48,740 nt of DNA from CAMEON01 sp045531965 (GTDB taxonomy: Bacteria > Bacillota > Clostridia > Oscillospirales > CAG-272): NCBI GenBank assembly GCA_045531965.1, contig JAZSFA010000130.1, forward strand, positions 1 through 48,740, given 5' to 3'. The notes beneath the pieces are model-generated. The model was not told the DNA's origin and did no database searches. It saw nothing but the letters and a program-made list of their open reading frames with translations. The stretch's first letter is position 1. Every line of letters begins with the position of its first letter. This document shows, in pieces, positions 7,617-17,300 of the stretch. The position numbers and the translations under genes were made by a program.

Positions 7617-7775
7617 ATCAGAACCCACCGAAGCCGTCAAGGGATAAGGAAAAAGTATTGCAGTCTTGTCACGTCAAAAAGCCGATTTGAACGACAGATC
7701 ATCTGTCAATCAAATCGACTCTATGAATTTGCTGCGATACTTTTTCCCCCTTGACGGGGGCGGTGGCGTTCTGAT
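7617..7775. mobile_element. MITE-like element with about 45-bp terminal inverted repeats
   Basis: The left arm (7618-7663) and right arm (7732-7774) are reverse complements over nearly their full length, with small gaps. Both run TCAGAAC, CCACCG, CCGTCAAGGG, GGAAAAAGTAT, GCAG inward. The internal 68 bases carry a second palindrome (ACAGATCATCTGT, 7695-7707). The total of 159 bases with no ORF fits a miniature inverted-repeat element or a long structured RNA. I found no clear target-site duplication. The rest of the 7394-8045 gap holds the iteron-like repeats and the promoter of the next gene. Confidence 0.7.
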
Positions 7776-7824
7776 ACAATCAATTATCCATTTATTCATA
7801 AGATGAGAATGGCAGATATTTTTG

Positions 7825-7895
7825 AAAAGGTAAAATATCGACACGATTTTTGCAAAATAAACCGGATTGACGAGCCATGTTGGCCATGGTATAAT
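7825..7895 (+). promoter_or_regulatory. Activator-type promoter of the GH123-like gene
   Basis: TTGACG (7867-7872), a 17-base spacer and TATAAT (7890-7895) form a strong sigma-A promoter. The 50 bases 7825-7874, ending on the -35 box, match 10561-10610 at 43 of 50 positions with no gaps. The conserved part includes AAAAGGTAAAAT, TCGACAC and GGATTGACGAG. The position is typical for AraC-family activators, and an AraC gene is the next gene but one. The 5' untranslated region is about 150 bases and can pair AAATCAAG with CTTGATTT. Confidence 0.75.
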
Positions 7896-8045
7896 ACTAA
7901 TATATTTGTCATTCTAATGCTTCATTTACAAGATACATCTTGAAATCAAGTCGAAAGTATGCTACAATGTTTAAGAAGAAGCTTGATTTGTACAGCAATA
8001 CGTTTGATATTTTTTCAACAAATCCACCGCGAAAGGATTAAGCCT

Positions 8046-9602
8046 ATGAAATACCAAGTATTCTCTGAAAATCAATGGATTTATCCCGACACTGAGCTGA
8101 CATATCCCAATAGCGCCGAGCTGTACGCCCCTCGCGGCGCCGACGTCTGCTTTCAGGTATTGACCGATCATGCGCTGAAAGGCGGCGAGAACATCACCGC
8201 TGAATTTGCCATGGAGGGCTGTGAGACCGTGGTCTACCAACTCCTGACCGCCACGGTCCCCCTGAACAGCGATGCCAAAATGCTCTGCACCACCGACTAC
8301 GAGTCGGTCAAGCATTTCGTCACCCGCAAAGCCCCCTTCGACGTCTACGAAATTACCCGTCCTTTGGACGAAGGGGAAACAGAGGAGGGCAGAGCCGCTT
8401 TCTATGTCCGTATCAACGTGGCCGCCGATGCTCCTGTAGGCGTGCTTGAGAGTGACCTAACCATTACCGTAGGAGGCGAGACTCTGACCGTGCCGGTCTC
8501 CATCAAGATCTACAACGTCTGTGTCCCCACTTTGGCAGACTCCGAGTTCCACATGGTCAACTGGATCTACTACGGCCGCTTGGCAAATGACCACAAGGTG
8601 GAGGCCTACTCCGAAAAGTATATGAAAATCCTGGATCGCTATCTGGACAACCAGATTGATATGCGCAACGATTACCTCATGATCCCCTCGGGTTCACCCA
8701 TCCGAGATGATGAAGGGAAGGTCATCGACTTCGACTTTACCGCCGCCGAGCGGGTGGGCAACCGCGCTCTGGCCCACGGCTTCAAGTATATCATGGGCGG
8801 CTTCGTGGCCCGCTTCAAGGTCTGGGACGACCCCGATCACTTCCTTCTGTGGGACAGAGACATCACCGCTTCCTCCATCGAGGGCTACCGCCAGCTGAAG
8901 AACTACTTCACCCGCGCCTATGAGTGCATCCGGCGCAATGGCTGGGAACAGAACTATATGCAATGCCTGGTAGACGAGCCCCAATTCCCCAACAGTCTGA
9001 CCTACCGCGCCCTGTCGGGCATCTGCCGCAAGTGTATCCCCGGTGTCATCATCAACGACCCCGTGGAGTCCTCCGAGCTGGCGGGAGCGGTGGATATCTG
9101 GGTGGTCAAGCAGGCGGTGTATGAGAAGTACCTCGAGGACTACAAGCGCCTGCAGGCCTGCGGCGAGACCATGTGGATCTACACCTGCGGCTTCCCCGGA
9201 GGCTACTGCATGAACCGCATCATTGACCTGCCCCTGACGGCCAGCCGTCTGCCCATGTGGATGTGCTACAAGTACGATGCCCCCGGCTTCCTCCATTGGG
9301 GTTACCATGTCCACAACCCCGAGGGCCGCTACGACACCAACTACCATCCCGATGGGCTTAACTACCCCGCAGGCAACGGTCACGTGGTCTATCCCATGGG
9401 AGATACCGTCTGGTATGGTGTCCGCGCCCACCTGCAACGAGCAGGTGCGATTGACTACGAACTGCTCCACATCCTGGGTAAGCGAGACAAGGCCAAGGCT
9501 CTGGCACTCATCGACAAGGTCTGCCGTACCTTTGACGATTACGAGTTTTCCTATGAGACGCTGGACAGCGTTCGCCGAGAACTGTTGGAGGCCATCGGAT
9601 GA
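8046..9602 (+). CDS. GH123-like/DUF4091 glycoside hydrolase, cytoplasmic
   Basis: 518 residues from the ATG at 8046, preceded by GAAAGGAT. An upstream in-frame ATG at 7959 lacks a ribosome binding site and starts inside the leader. The N-terminal 150 residues form a beta-sandwich. From about residue 165 a TIM barrel follows, with CLVDEPQFPNS placing the Asp310-Glu311 pair that GH123 enzymes use for substrate-assisted catalysis on N-acetyl sugars. The C-terminal LQRAGAIDYELLHIL segment is the usual DUF4091 ending. There is no signal peptide, so it should act on imported oligosaccharides. GH123 members are beta-N-acetylgalactosaminidases; that specificity is inferred only. The AraC gene follows after 15 bases. 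Confidence 0.8.
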   Translation: MKYQVFSENQWIYPDTELTYPNSAELYAPRGADVCFQVLTDHALKGGENITAEFAMEGCETVVYQLLTATVPLNSDAKMLCTTDYESVKHFVTRKAPFDVYEITRPLDEGETEEGRAAFYVRINVAADAPVGVLESDLTITVGGETLTVPVSIKIYNVCVPTLADSEFHMVNWIYYGRLANDHKVEAYSEKYMKILDRYLDNQIDMRNDYLMIPSGSPIRDDEGKVIDFDFTAAERVGNRALAHGFKYIMGGFVARFKVWDDPDHFLLWDRDITASSIEGYRQLKNYFTRAYECIRRNGWEQNYMQCLVDEPQFPNSLTYRALSGICRKCIPGVIINDPVESSELAGAVDIWVVKQAVYEKYLEDYKRLQACGETMWIYTCGFPGGYCMNRIIDLPLTASRLPMWMCYKYDAPGFLHWGYHVHNPEGRYDTNYHPDGLNYPAGNGHVVYPMGDTVWYGVRAHLQRAGAIDYELLHILGKRDKAKALALIDKVCRTFDDYEFSYETLDSVRRELLEAIG

Positions 9603-9617
9603 GAAAAGGAGGATATC

Positions 9618-10406
9618 ATGCATAATTTCTTTTACGATTGGGATCATGATATCGGACCGGAGTATTTCTCGCTTGAGTATTACTATGGTTTAAGTTTTCC
9701 TTTGCATATGCACCGTACCTTTGAACTCATTTTGGTTTACGAGGGTGCGATAAAGATGCGTGTTGAAAAGGAGGAGTACGAGCTGAAAGCGGGAGATATG
9801 CTTCTTGTGAAGTCTAATTACGTGCACAGCATAACAACCGACGAAGCAAGCCTTACCGGAGTTTGTATCTTTTCACCCGAGCTGATCGGAACAGTTTCCG
9901 CTCATTTCAAGCAGTATCCCTTGACCTCACCCGTGATCCATGATGTTCCATCGGTGTACTGGGAACTCCTCAAAGGCATAGACCGATCCTCGTCTATCAG
10001 CAAGATCAAGGGTTTCCTATACAGCGTTTGCGCCCTTTTCTATGAGAAATTGGATCCTACCCAAGAGGAAAAGCTGATGGGGCGAGACCGTATGCTTCGG
10101 GAAGTCCTGTACTATATAGAGCAAAACATTCACACGCCATGCGCCCTGACGATCGTGGCAGAGGAGCTTGGATACTCCGCCTCCTACTTGTCGCGGGCAT
10201 TCAGCACCATGGTGGGGCTCCCTTACACGGCTTACGTCCGAAATGCGAAGGTCAACCGCGCTTGCTATCTTTTGAAGAATACCAACGGCAAGATCGCGGA
10301 TATTGTGACTCAGTGCGGATATACTTCCTTGGCTACCTTCCACCATAATTTTAAGGAGCAGGTCGGATGCAGTCCTACAGAGTACCGTCAACGTAATCAA
10401 CTATGA
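9618..10406 (+). CDS. AraC-family transcriptional regulator
   Basis: 262 residues. An N-terminal cupin-type sensor domain (about 20-130) contains HMHRTFELILVYEG and KAGDMLLVKSNYVH. A C-terminal AraC DNA-binding domain with two helix-turn-helix motifs follows (about 160-262): CALTIVAEELGYSASYLSRA and KIADIVTQCGYTSLATFHHN. Such proteins usually activate sugar-utilisation genes on binding a sugar. It is cotranscribed with the GH123-like gene (15-base gap, AGGAGG before the ATG). The shared 50-bp block upstream of both this operon and the gene at 10750 is its most likely target, which would make the circuit autoregulated. A terminator follows. Confidence 0.92.
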   Translation: MHNFFYDWDHDIGPEYFSLEYYYGLSFPLHMHRTFELILVYEGAIKMRVEKEEYELKAGDMLLVKSNYVHSITTDEASLTGVCIFSPELIGTVSAHFKQYPLTSPVIHDVPSVYWELLKGIDRSSSISKIKGFLYSVCALFYEKLDPTQEEKLMGRDRMLREVLYYIEQNIHTPCALTIVAEELGYSASYLSRAFSTMVGLPYTAYVRNAKVNRACYLLKNTNGKIADIVTQCGYTSLATFHHNFKEQVGCSPTEYRQRNQL

Positions 10407-10470
10407 TGGAAGATCATCATGACTCGAACTTCCAATAATTGCTCCCGAGATAAAAAAATGAAAATGAACA

Positions 10471-10528
10471 GGCTCCCGCTTCGATACTCCGAGTTCGTCG
10501 GAGAACGCGGTGGGAGCCTTCTTTTTTA
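10471..10528 (+). terminator. Rho-independent terminator after the AraC gene
   Basis: GGCTCCC (10471-10477) pairs with GGGAGCC (10512-10518), enclosing an inner CTCCGA/TCGGAG hairpin, and TTCTTTTTT follows. It separates the GH123-araC operon from the gene at 10750. Confidence 0.85.
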
Positions 10529-10560
10529 TTCATACACGAAGGGCAACAGATAAATTCGCA

Positions 10561-10631
10561 AAAAGGTAAAATTTCGACACAATTATAGCAAGAAAAACTG
10601 GATTGACGAGTAAATCAAGGCATGATATAAT
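10561..10631 (+). promoter_or_regulatory. Activator-type promoter of the 1154-residue lipoprotein
   Basis: TTGACG (10603-10608), 17 bases, TATAAT (10626-10631). The 50 bases ending on the -35 box are the second copy of the block at 7825-7874, in the same register to the promoter. The leader to the ATG at 10750 is 118 bases and contains two small stems (GCCC/GGGC and CCGAC/GTCGG). With the terminator at 10471-10528 this accounts for the 10407-10749 gap. Confidence 0.75.
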
Positions 10632-10749
10632 ATACATATGCTAAAGTTTTGCTTGCTTTATTTTGCCGTAGCCCTTTGTGCGGGGCAACCGACACAATAA
10701 ACGGTCGGCGTAAGCTGAAGCTAAAAAAATCAAGAAAGGAAATCCCCCC

Positions 10750-13700
10750 ATGAAGAAGCTGCTTTTGATCGCAATTCTCATGCTCGCTCTGGTGATTACC
10801 GTTGTGGCTTGTACCAGTGACAAAAACCCCGAAGACACCACGATTGGCGATACCACCGTCGAGACTCCTACCGAGGCTCCCACCGCAGAGCCTGACGATC
10901 CCACCGAGGCTCCTACTGCTGAGCCCGACGATCCCACCGAGGCCCCTACCGACAAGCCTGAGGATCCCACAGAGGCGCCTACCGATAAGCCCGAGACTCC
11001 TACAGATAAGCCTGAGGATCCCACCGAGGAGCAAACCACGGCGGATCCTATGGAGCCTGTGAACGTATTTGATGCCGAAGCGCTGAATACTCTAACCGGC
11101 GCAAATGAGGTTGAGTCCACCGAGGTTGTCAACGGATATCTGCACATTGTTCCCAAGGGTCCCGATCCCTATTGGTATCCCTTTGCGAACGTAAAGGGCG
11201 CACGCTATGTGGTGATCCGTTATCGCACCGCAGATGCAGTTGGTGCAGATGTACAGCTCTACATCGGTTCTCACGGAACTGCTCCCATTGATGACGGTTC
11301 TATGCTCCGTCAGCCTGCTATTGTGGACGGCGAATGGCATCTTGCTATTTTTGATACCCAATCTCTGATCGATGCAGGCATTTACAACGGCCAGCACGTT
11401 TCCTTCTTCCGACTTGATCCTATTGAGGCTGGTTACAAATTAGACGAGAACGGTCAGCCCTATAAGCCTGACGGTCTTGCCTACGCTCGCTACGAGCTTC
11501 CTGAGGGCTGCTCCGTAGACGTGAGCTATGTCGCTTTCTTCCATTCGATCGAAGCAGCTGAAGCGTATGAGTTGAAGGTCAATCCTCCTTACGTTGAGCC
11601 CGATGCAGCAGGGAAGGTCAATCATTCCTTCGACACTTTCTATGTGAACGGCCAGATGTATTTCCCCGAGGACGGCGGCGCGGGCGATAAGTTGACCGCG
11701 CAGAACAATACAGTCACCTTCGGTATGGACAATCTTTGCGATTCTATGATGCTTCGCGGATGGATTGGATTTACTCAACCCATCGTGAGCTTTGGCTATT
11801 ACATTGATAGCTACAAAATGATCTACAAGGATTTTGCAGCTGCTACCGGAGACGATGTTAAGGCCGCCGGCGGCGAGCACGCTTCCCGCTTTGAGATTCT
11901 GGTTCCCCTGTCAGAGCTGGAAAGCGGCGTACATACCGTTGGCTTCGTGGCTATGTTGGAGGACGGTACCGTGGTTCGTCTCCGTGAAGAATTGAAGGTG
12001 GTCATTGTTCCTTACCATAAGGATGAGACCTTGATTCTTGGCATCCGTGATCCCGCCGGCCCCCCCTTCAGCGGCGCCCCCGACATGAAGTTTGGTCAGA
12101 GAGGTCAGATTGGTGAGAATATCTTGAAAAAGGTCACCATCATGGATCTGGCTACTTACGCCGATGGTAATACCAACACCTGGTCCTTCAAGGTTTGGCA
12201 GTGGAACACCGATTACGCAACCACTGTTGCGGGTGAACCTTTGTTTGCAATCACTGGCGAAAACCATCAGGATAACGCTACATTTGTGATGGATATTCCC
12301 GTTGAGCTCTTTATCGGCGGTGACATTTATTACGAGATTGAGTACCTGACAGGTACGGGTTGTTTCACAGCTTGGCCTGCAACCGATGTTGTTGCCGGTT
12401 TGGAGACCTACGTCAATGGTCAGTTGAAGGAAGGTGCTTTCGCAGCCACTATCACCGTTGGCGTAAAGACTGAAAGACCTGAGAATCCCGATGCAGAAAC
12501 CATCATTGATGTGAAGGGTGACGAGTCTACTCAAATCGTTTTTGGTGAGCTTTATGAGGATTTCGACAAGGGAACGTCCTTTGACGGCAATCTCTATATC
12601 GACAGAAATCAGGGTGCACCTTACTTTGATGGCGTCCGTAACGGTGACTGGATGGAATTTAAGATCAACGTAGTGCAGGCAGGCGACTACAACGTTTGCA
12701 TGGTATTCGGCTGGCTGGATCACACTGGTGTGTATACCATCAACGTAGACGGTACAGAGGCAGGCAAAATTGTGAACACCATTCCCGGCACAGACTGGAG
12801 AGCATGGGGCGATTCCAGCCCTGTCAAGATCAATTTGACAGAGGGCGAGCATACCGTTCGCGTGGTCATGGGCTCTGACGGTCCCAACATATATGGTATC
12901 AAATTTACTTATGTTGAGCCCATGCCTGAAAGCATTGCTTTGAATAAGCCCATTTCCGCCGACAGCGTTGAGAAGCCCCAACATGAGGCGATTTACGCAA
13001 ATGACGGTGATGAGAACACCCGTTGGTGCGCTCTGCCTAAGGGTGCAGCAAATCTGATTCTTGACCTTGAGGCGGTTTATACACTGGATAAAATTTATCT
13101 CCTGCTGGAGAACGCTATGGGTGACTTCACGATTTCAGTTTCCGAAAATGGCGAAGAGTATATCGAGGTTTGCGCCTGCGAGGGCAAACCCATGTCCCCC
13201 GTCGCCTTTACTTTGGATTTCGATCTGAACGGTGCTACCGGTCGCTATATCAAGATTTCCCGCGGCCCTGCTGACGATCAGGATTATTGGTTCTCCATTT
13301 ATGAGCTGTATGTATATGGCACTTGTACTGAGGAGCCCAAGGATCCTACTGAGGAGCCCGAAGTTCCCGTGGATATGCCCCTTGTGAATGTAACTGCCGA
13401 AGGTGAGACCAAGGTCATCTTCGGTGAGATCTATGAAGATGCTGATAAGGGCACTCTCTTCGGAGGCAATCTGGTCATTGAAAGAAATCTTGGCCCCGCC
13501 TACTTCGACCTTGTCCGCAACGGTGACTGGATGGAGTTTAAGATCAACGTAGCTGTTGCTGGAAGCTATGACGTTTACATGAGCTTCGGTTGGTTAGATC
13601 ATACCGGTACCTACACCATTAACGTGGATGGTGCTGAAGTCGGTGTCATCAACAACCGGATCTCCGGTACTGATTGGAGAGCTTGGACTGATTCTACCTC

Positions 13701-14214
13701 TGTTAAGATCAGCCTGACCGAAGGCGAGCATACCGTTCGTGTGGTCATGGGTTCCGATGGCCCCAATGTTTATGCTATCAACTTTGCCCCTTCAGCTCCC
13801 GAGCGTGAGAATATCGCACTGAATAAGCCCGCCACCTCTGATAGCGTAGAGAACACCTATCTCTATCCAGCATCTAACGCTGTCGACGGTGACGAGTCCA
13901 CACGTTGGTCGGCTCTGCCCCGAGGTGAGGCTAATCTGATCATCGATCTGGAGGCAGTTTATACTTTGGATAAGATCGGCTTCCTGTTGGAGAACGCCAT
14001 GGGCGATTTCACCATCTCGGTTTCTGAGGATGGCGAAGCCTACACTGTGATCTGCAACTGCGAGGGTAAGCCCATGTCTCCCACCATTTTTACATCGGAG
14101 TATGATTTGAATGGTGCCACTGGCCGCTATATTAAGATCACTCGCGGTCCAGACGATGGAACTACCGACTACTGGTTTTCCATGTTCGAAATGTACGTAT
14201 ATTCTGCACAATAA
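10750..14214 (+). CDS. Multi-domain carbohydrate-binding lipoprotein
   Basis: 1154 residues. Signal peptide with lipobox ending at Cys21 (TVVAC), so membrane-anchored outside. A Thr/Pro/Glu linker of about four 11-residue repeats runs to about 97. Then come a beta-sandwich (about 98-275), a middle part, an unrecognised 'WQWNTDY' module (about 427-575), a CBM6/35-like module (about 590-720), an F5/8C (discoidin, CBM32-like) module (about 725-857), a second CBM6/35-like (about 880-1014) and a second F5/8C (about 1018-1154). The last two pairs are clear internal duplicates. I see no catalytic domain, so it is probably a glycan-capture protein for the enzyme encoded next, which shares two module types. 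AAAGGAA precedes the ATG; a terminator follows. Confidence 0.85.
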   Translation: MKKLLLIAILMLALVITVVACTSDKNPEDTTIGDTTVETPTEAPTAEPDDPTEAPTAEPDDPTEAPTDKPEDPTEAPTDKPETPTDKPEDPTEEQTTADPMEPVNVFDAEALNTLTGANEVESTEVVNGYLHIVPKGPDPYWYPFANVKGARYVVIRYRTADAVGADVQLYIGSHGTAPIDDGSMLRQPAIVDGEWHLAIFDTQSLIDAGIYNGQHVSFFRLDPIEAGYKLDENGQPYKPDGLAYARYELPEGCSVDVSYVAFFHSIEAAEAYELKVNPPYVEPDAAGKVNHSFDTFYVNGQMYFPEDGGAGDKLTAQNNTVTFGMDNLCDSMMLRGWIGFTQPIVSFGYYIDSYKMIYKDFAAATGDDVKAAGGEHASRFEILVPLSELESGVHTVGFVAMLEDGTVVRLREELKVVIVPYHKDETLILGIRDPAGPPFSGAPDMKFGQRGQIGENILKKVTIMDLATYADGNTNTWSFKVWQWNTDYATTVAGEPLFAITGENHQDNATFVMDIPVELFIGGDIYYEIEYLTGTGCFTAWPATDVVAGLETYVNGQLKEGAFAATITVGVKTERPENPDAETIIDVKGDESTQIVFGELYEDFDKGTSFDGNLYIDRNQGAPYFDGVRNGDWMEFKINVVQAGDYNVCMVFGWLDHTGVYTINVDGTEAGKIVNTIPGTDWRAWGDSSPVKINLTEGEHTVRVVMGSDGPNIYGIKFTYVEPMPESIALNKPISADSVEKPQHEAIYANDGDENTRWCALPKGAANLILDLEAVYTLDKIYLLLENAMGDFTISVSENGEEYIEVCACEGKPMSPVAFTLDFDLNGATGRYIKISRGPADDQDYWFSIYELYVYGTCTEEPKDPTEEPEVPVDMPLVNVTAEGETKVIFGEIYEDADKGTLFGGNLVIERNLGPAYFDLVRNGDWMEFKINVAVAGSYDVYMSFGWLDHTGTYTINVDGAEVGVINNRISGTDWRAWTDSTSVKISLTEGEHTVRVVMGSDGPNVYAINFAPSAPERENIALNKPATSDSVENTYLYPASNAVDGDESTRWSALPRGEANLIIDLEAVYTLDKIGFLLENAMGDFTISVSEDGEAYTVICNCEGKPMSPTIFTSEYDLNGATGRYIKITRGPDDGTTDYWFSMFEMYVYSAQ
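10867..11033 (+). repeat. Coding tandem repeat of 33-bp units (DPTEAPTxxPx linker)
   Basis: The linker after the lipobox consists of about four 11-residue units of the form DPTEAPTAEPD or DPTEAPTDKPE, then a shortened TPTDKPE and a final DPTEEQT. Synonymous changes between units show that it is not a recent perfect expansion. It spaces the binding domains from the membrane. Confidence 0.85.
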
Positions 14215-14284
14215 CGTCTATCTCCTTAAATGGAAACGTTTGGAGAATTTGTTTCTTTCGACGCTACATTTGACATTTATTTTC

Positions 14285-14320
14285 GGAGGGGGACGCTTGT
14301 CCCCCTCCTTTGCCTTTTTT
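14285..14320 (+). terminator. Terminator between the lipoprotein and surface-enzyme genes
   Basis: GGAGGGGGAC (14285-14294), a GCTT loop, GTCCCCCTCC (14299-14308), then CTTTGCCTTTTTT. No clear promoter separates it from the gene at 14378, so partial read-through may feed the downstream genes. Confidence 0.85.
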
Positions 14321-14377
14321 CGCCGTATTGCCCATACCTTGTACGCTCAAGGCTTTCTTTCATCTTAAGGAGCACAT

Positions 14378-17300
14378 ATGAAAAAGCTAAATTTTAAACG
14401 AATTCTGGCAGCAACTCTGGCCGTTTTGCTCATCATGAGCAATTTCGCCGTTCTGCCCGTCATCGCGGAAGACGCGACTTCGGTCAGCGGCTCACAAACT
14501 ACCGAAATCGTCTTTGGTGAGATTTTTACCGATGACGATAAGGGCACCGCTTTCGGAGGCAATCTTTACCTTGAAAAATCCATGGGCCCCGCATATTTTG
14601 ACGGTGTACGCAATGGGGACTTTTTTGAATTTGAAATCAATGTGGAGACGGCAGGGGATTATGATCTGTGCTTCTCCTTCGGGTGGCTTGATAAGACAGG
14701 CACCTATAACATTTCCGTGGACGGCGGCGAGCCGATCCGTTTGCAAAATACAATCGCAGGTCGCGGCTGGCGAACCTGGTGCGATTCGTCGCGTGCGCAA
14801 GTTAATTTTTCCCAAGGCAAGCACACGATCCGCGTCACCATGGGCGGCGACGGCCCCAACCTGTATTCTATGAAACTGATCCCCGAGGGCGTGAATGCCG
14901 GGAGTAACGCCCAAAATGACGCCGCTTTGCAGGATGAGAATTCTTCTGCCGGAGCCAAGGTGATCTCCTCCAGCGCGGCCATCCAGTTCAATTGCACCGC
15001 TACCTTTTTCGCGTTGGATCTTGCCTCCGCCAGCTGGAACAACAATTTCGGCTCTCTCCGTTTATCCCTGTATAAGTGGGACACTTCCTATGACAAGACC
15101 CTGAAGGGCGAGCCTCTCGCCTCCAAGGACTATATAGATTTCCCCGATAATACAGTCTTGACTTTTAGTTTTGACGATATGGAAGCAGGTGAATATCTGT
15201 TGTACATCAAGAATATTTCCGAAAATCCCGCCGAGGAGGTGGGCTCTTGGGGTAATGAAAAGCCCCGTGAGAACGTCAGAAGCTATCACGCCGATGCGAT
15301 CTCGGATTTCTGTCCCGCTGTGTGGCTGAAGTACAGATCCGACGCGGAAGCACCTTTCGGTCCCATCAGCGACGTGGATCCCAATGCCGTAGAACTGGCT
15401 CCCTCCGAGTCCGATCTCTATCCTTGGGGAGACACGGTGGAATACAAGATGAACGCCGACGCTAAATATGGCGTACAGTTCAAGGCTACCAAGGCTTTCG
15501 GCGGCTGTGAGGTGTTCATCCCCACCGTTCCCACGGGAGATAACACCCTGACCCTATCCCTCTACAAGTGGGACGGCAACTACAGCCAAAGCGTCAAGGG
15601 ACAGCCTTTGGCTAAGGCAGCCCTGAGCAATGTGTCGCGTAGCAGCTGGGCGACCCTCAGCGGTGAATTTGCTGCGGGCGAATACCTGTTCGTGGTCAGC
15701 GGCGGCACCGAGGGCATGACGGTCGCCATGGTGGAGCAGGCCTCCGACAAGGCCAACCACTACCTGTACACCTCCAAGGCGGGCATCAGCCTTGTTGCCC
15801 GTACTGTGGGTAACGCGGAGGTCACAGTCCCCACCGCCCCCATCGCCCAGGATTTCATCACCGATGATTCTGTCTACTGGGTGGGTACCGACGGTCTTGA
15901 CCGCGTTCTGCCCAATGCCTCAGAAACGGGCGAGAAGCGCGAAGGGAAGTATGTAGGTATTTTCTACCACACCTGGCACTCTGCCTTCGCCTACCGCGAC
16001 GTTATCAACGTCACCGAGCTGCTCAAGCAGTACCCCGAGGCAAAGAACGATTTCTATCATTCCGCATGGAACGGTCAGACCAACTGCTTCTGGAATGAGC
16101 CGCTGTGGGGCTACTACAACAACGGCATTGACCGTTGGGTGCTCCGCAAGCAGGCCGAGCTTCTGGCCGACGCAGGGGTGGACGTGGTGTTCTTCGATAA
16201 CACCAACGGCACCATGAACTTTATCGATGCCATTATGACCCTCAGCGAGGTCTGGGCAGAAGCCAGAGCCGATGGTGTGAGAACACCGCAGATCTCTGCC
16301 ATGCTGAATATGTATGCCTACAATGAGACGGCCATTCAGATCAAGGAGCTGTACGACAAGATCTACTCCAAGGGGCTCTATCAGGATCTGTGGTTCTACT
16401 GGGAGGATAAGCCTCTGCTGCTGGGCTATCCCGAGGAGTTGAAAAAGCTGGAGGGCGGCAAGGAGGCTTACGAGTTTTTCTCCTATCGCCCTATCAATCC
16501 CTCTTACAATGAAAATCAAGAGCTGATCAAGGAAAGTGACGTATCTGACCGCATCACCTTTGCCCCTCCTGCAGGCTTCCGCAGATATACACAATGGAAG
16601 TGGATCTCGGTCTATCCTCAGGAGAAGATGTATCTGAGGGGCACCAAGGATGTAGAGGAAATGTGCGTCTGCGTGGCTCAGAACTGGTCGGATAAGCAAG
16701 GCCTTACCCCCATGAATGCGGGTGACATGGTCTTTGGCCGCGGATATACCAACAAGTACGGCGTCAACACCTCGGATGAGGCTGTGATGGCGGGTCTGAA
16801 CATTGCCGAGCAATGGGAGTATGTACTTGAAGTTGATCCCACCTTCGTGTACATCACCGGCTGGAACGAGTGGCAGGTGGGCCGCACCACCGATATGTGG
16901 GGCTATCCCAACGCCTTGCCCGACAATGCCACCGACGGCTATTCTCGCGACATCGAGCCCTCCACGGGTATGCTCAAGGATCATTTCTACAACCAAATGG
17001 TGTCCTATATCCGCAAGTTCAAGGGTATGAATACCCAGCCTGTGTCCTCGGGGGCTGTCAAGGTGGATGCCGCATCCTCTATTGACTGGAGTGCCGTGAC
17101 CCCCGTCTACCGCGCCTATGAAGGCAACACCCTCCACCGCGACTATGACGGTTACAAGGATTACCATTACACCAACACCACGGGTCGTAACGACTTCGTG
17201 GAGTCACGCGTGACCTACGACGCTGAAAACCTGTACTTCATGGTCAAGACCGCCGAGGCCATCACGCCTTATACCGATCCCGCATGGATGCGTTTGTTCA

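Noticed and set aside
10867..11033. The regular Thr/Pro/Glu-coding repeats as a CRISPR or satellite
   Set aside because: The repeat is in frame in a lipoprotein linker with 33-bp units and synonymous variation, so it is coding.
15920..17167. A 415-codon minus-strand frame inside the GH71/GH99-like gene
   Set aside because: It is antisense to conserved TIM-barrel coding sequence and has no recognisable motif. The similar frames at 11911-12984 and 8694-9647 are rejected for the same reason.
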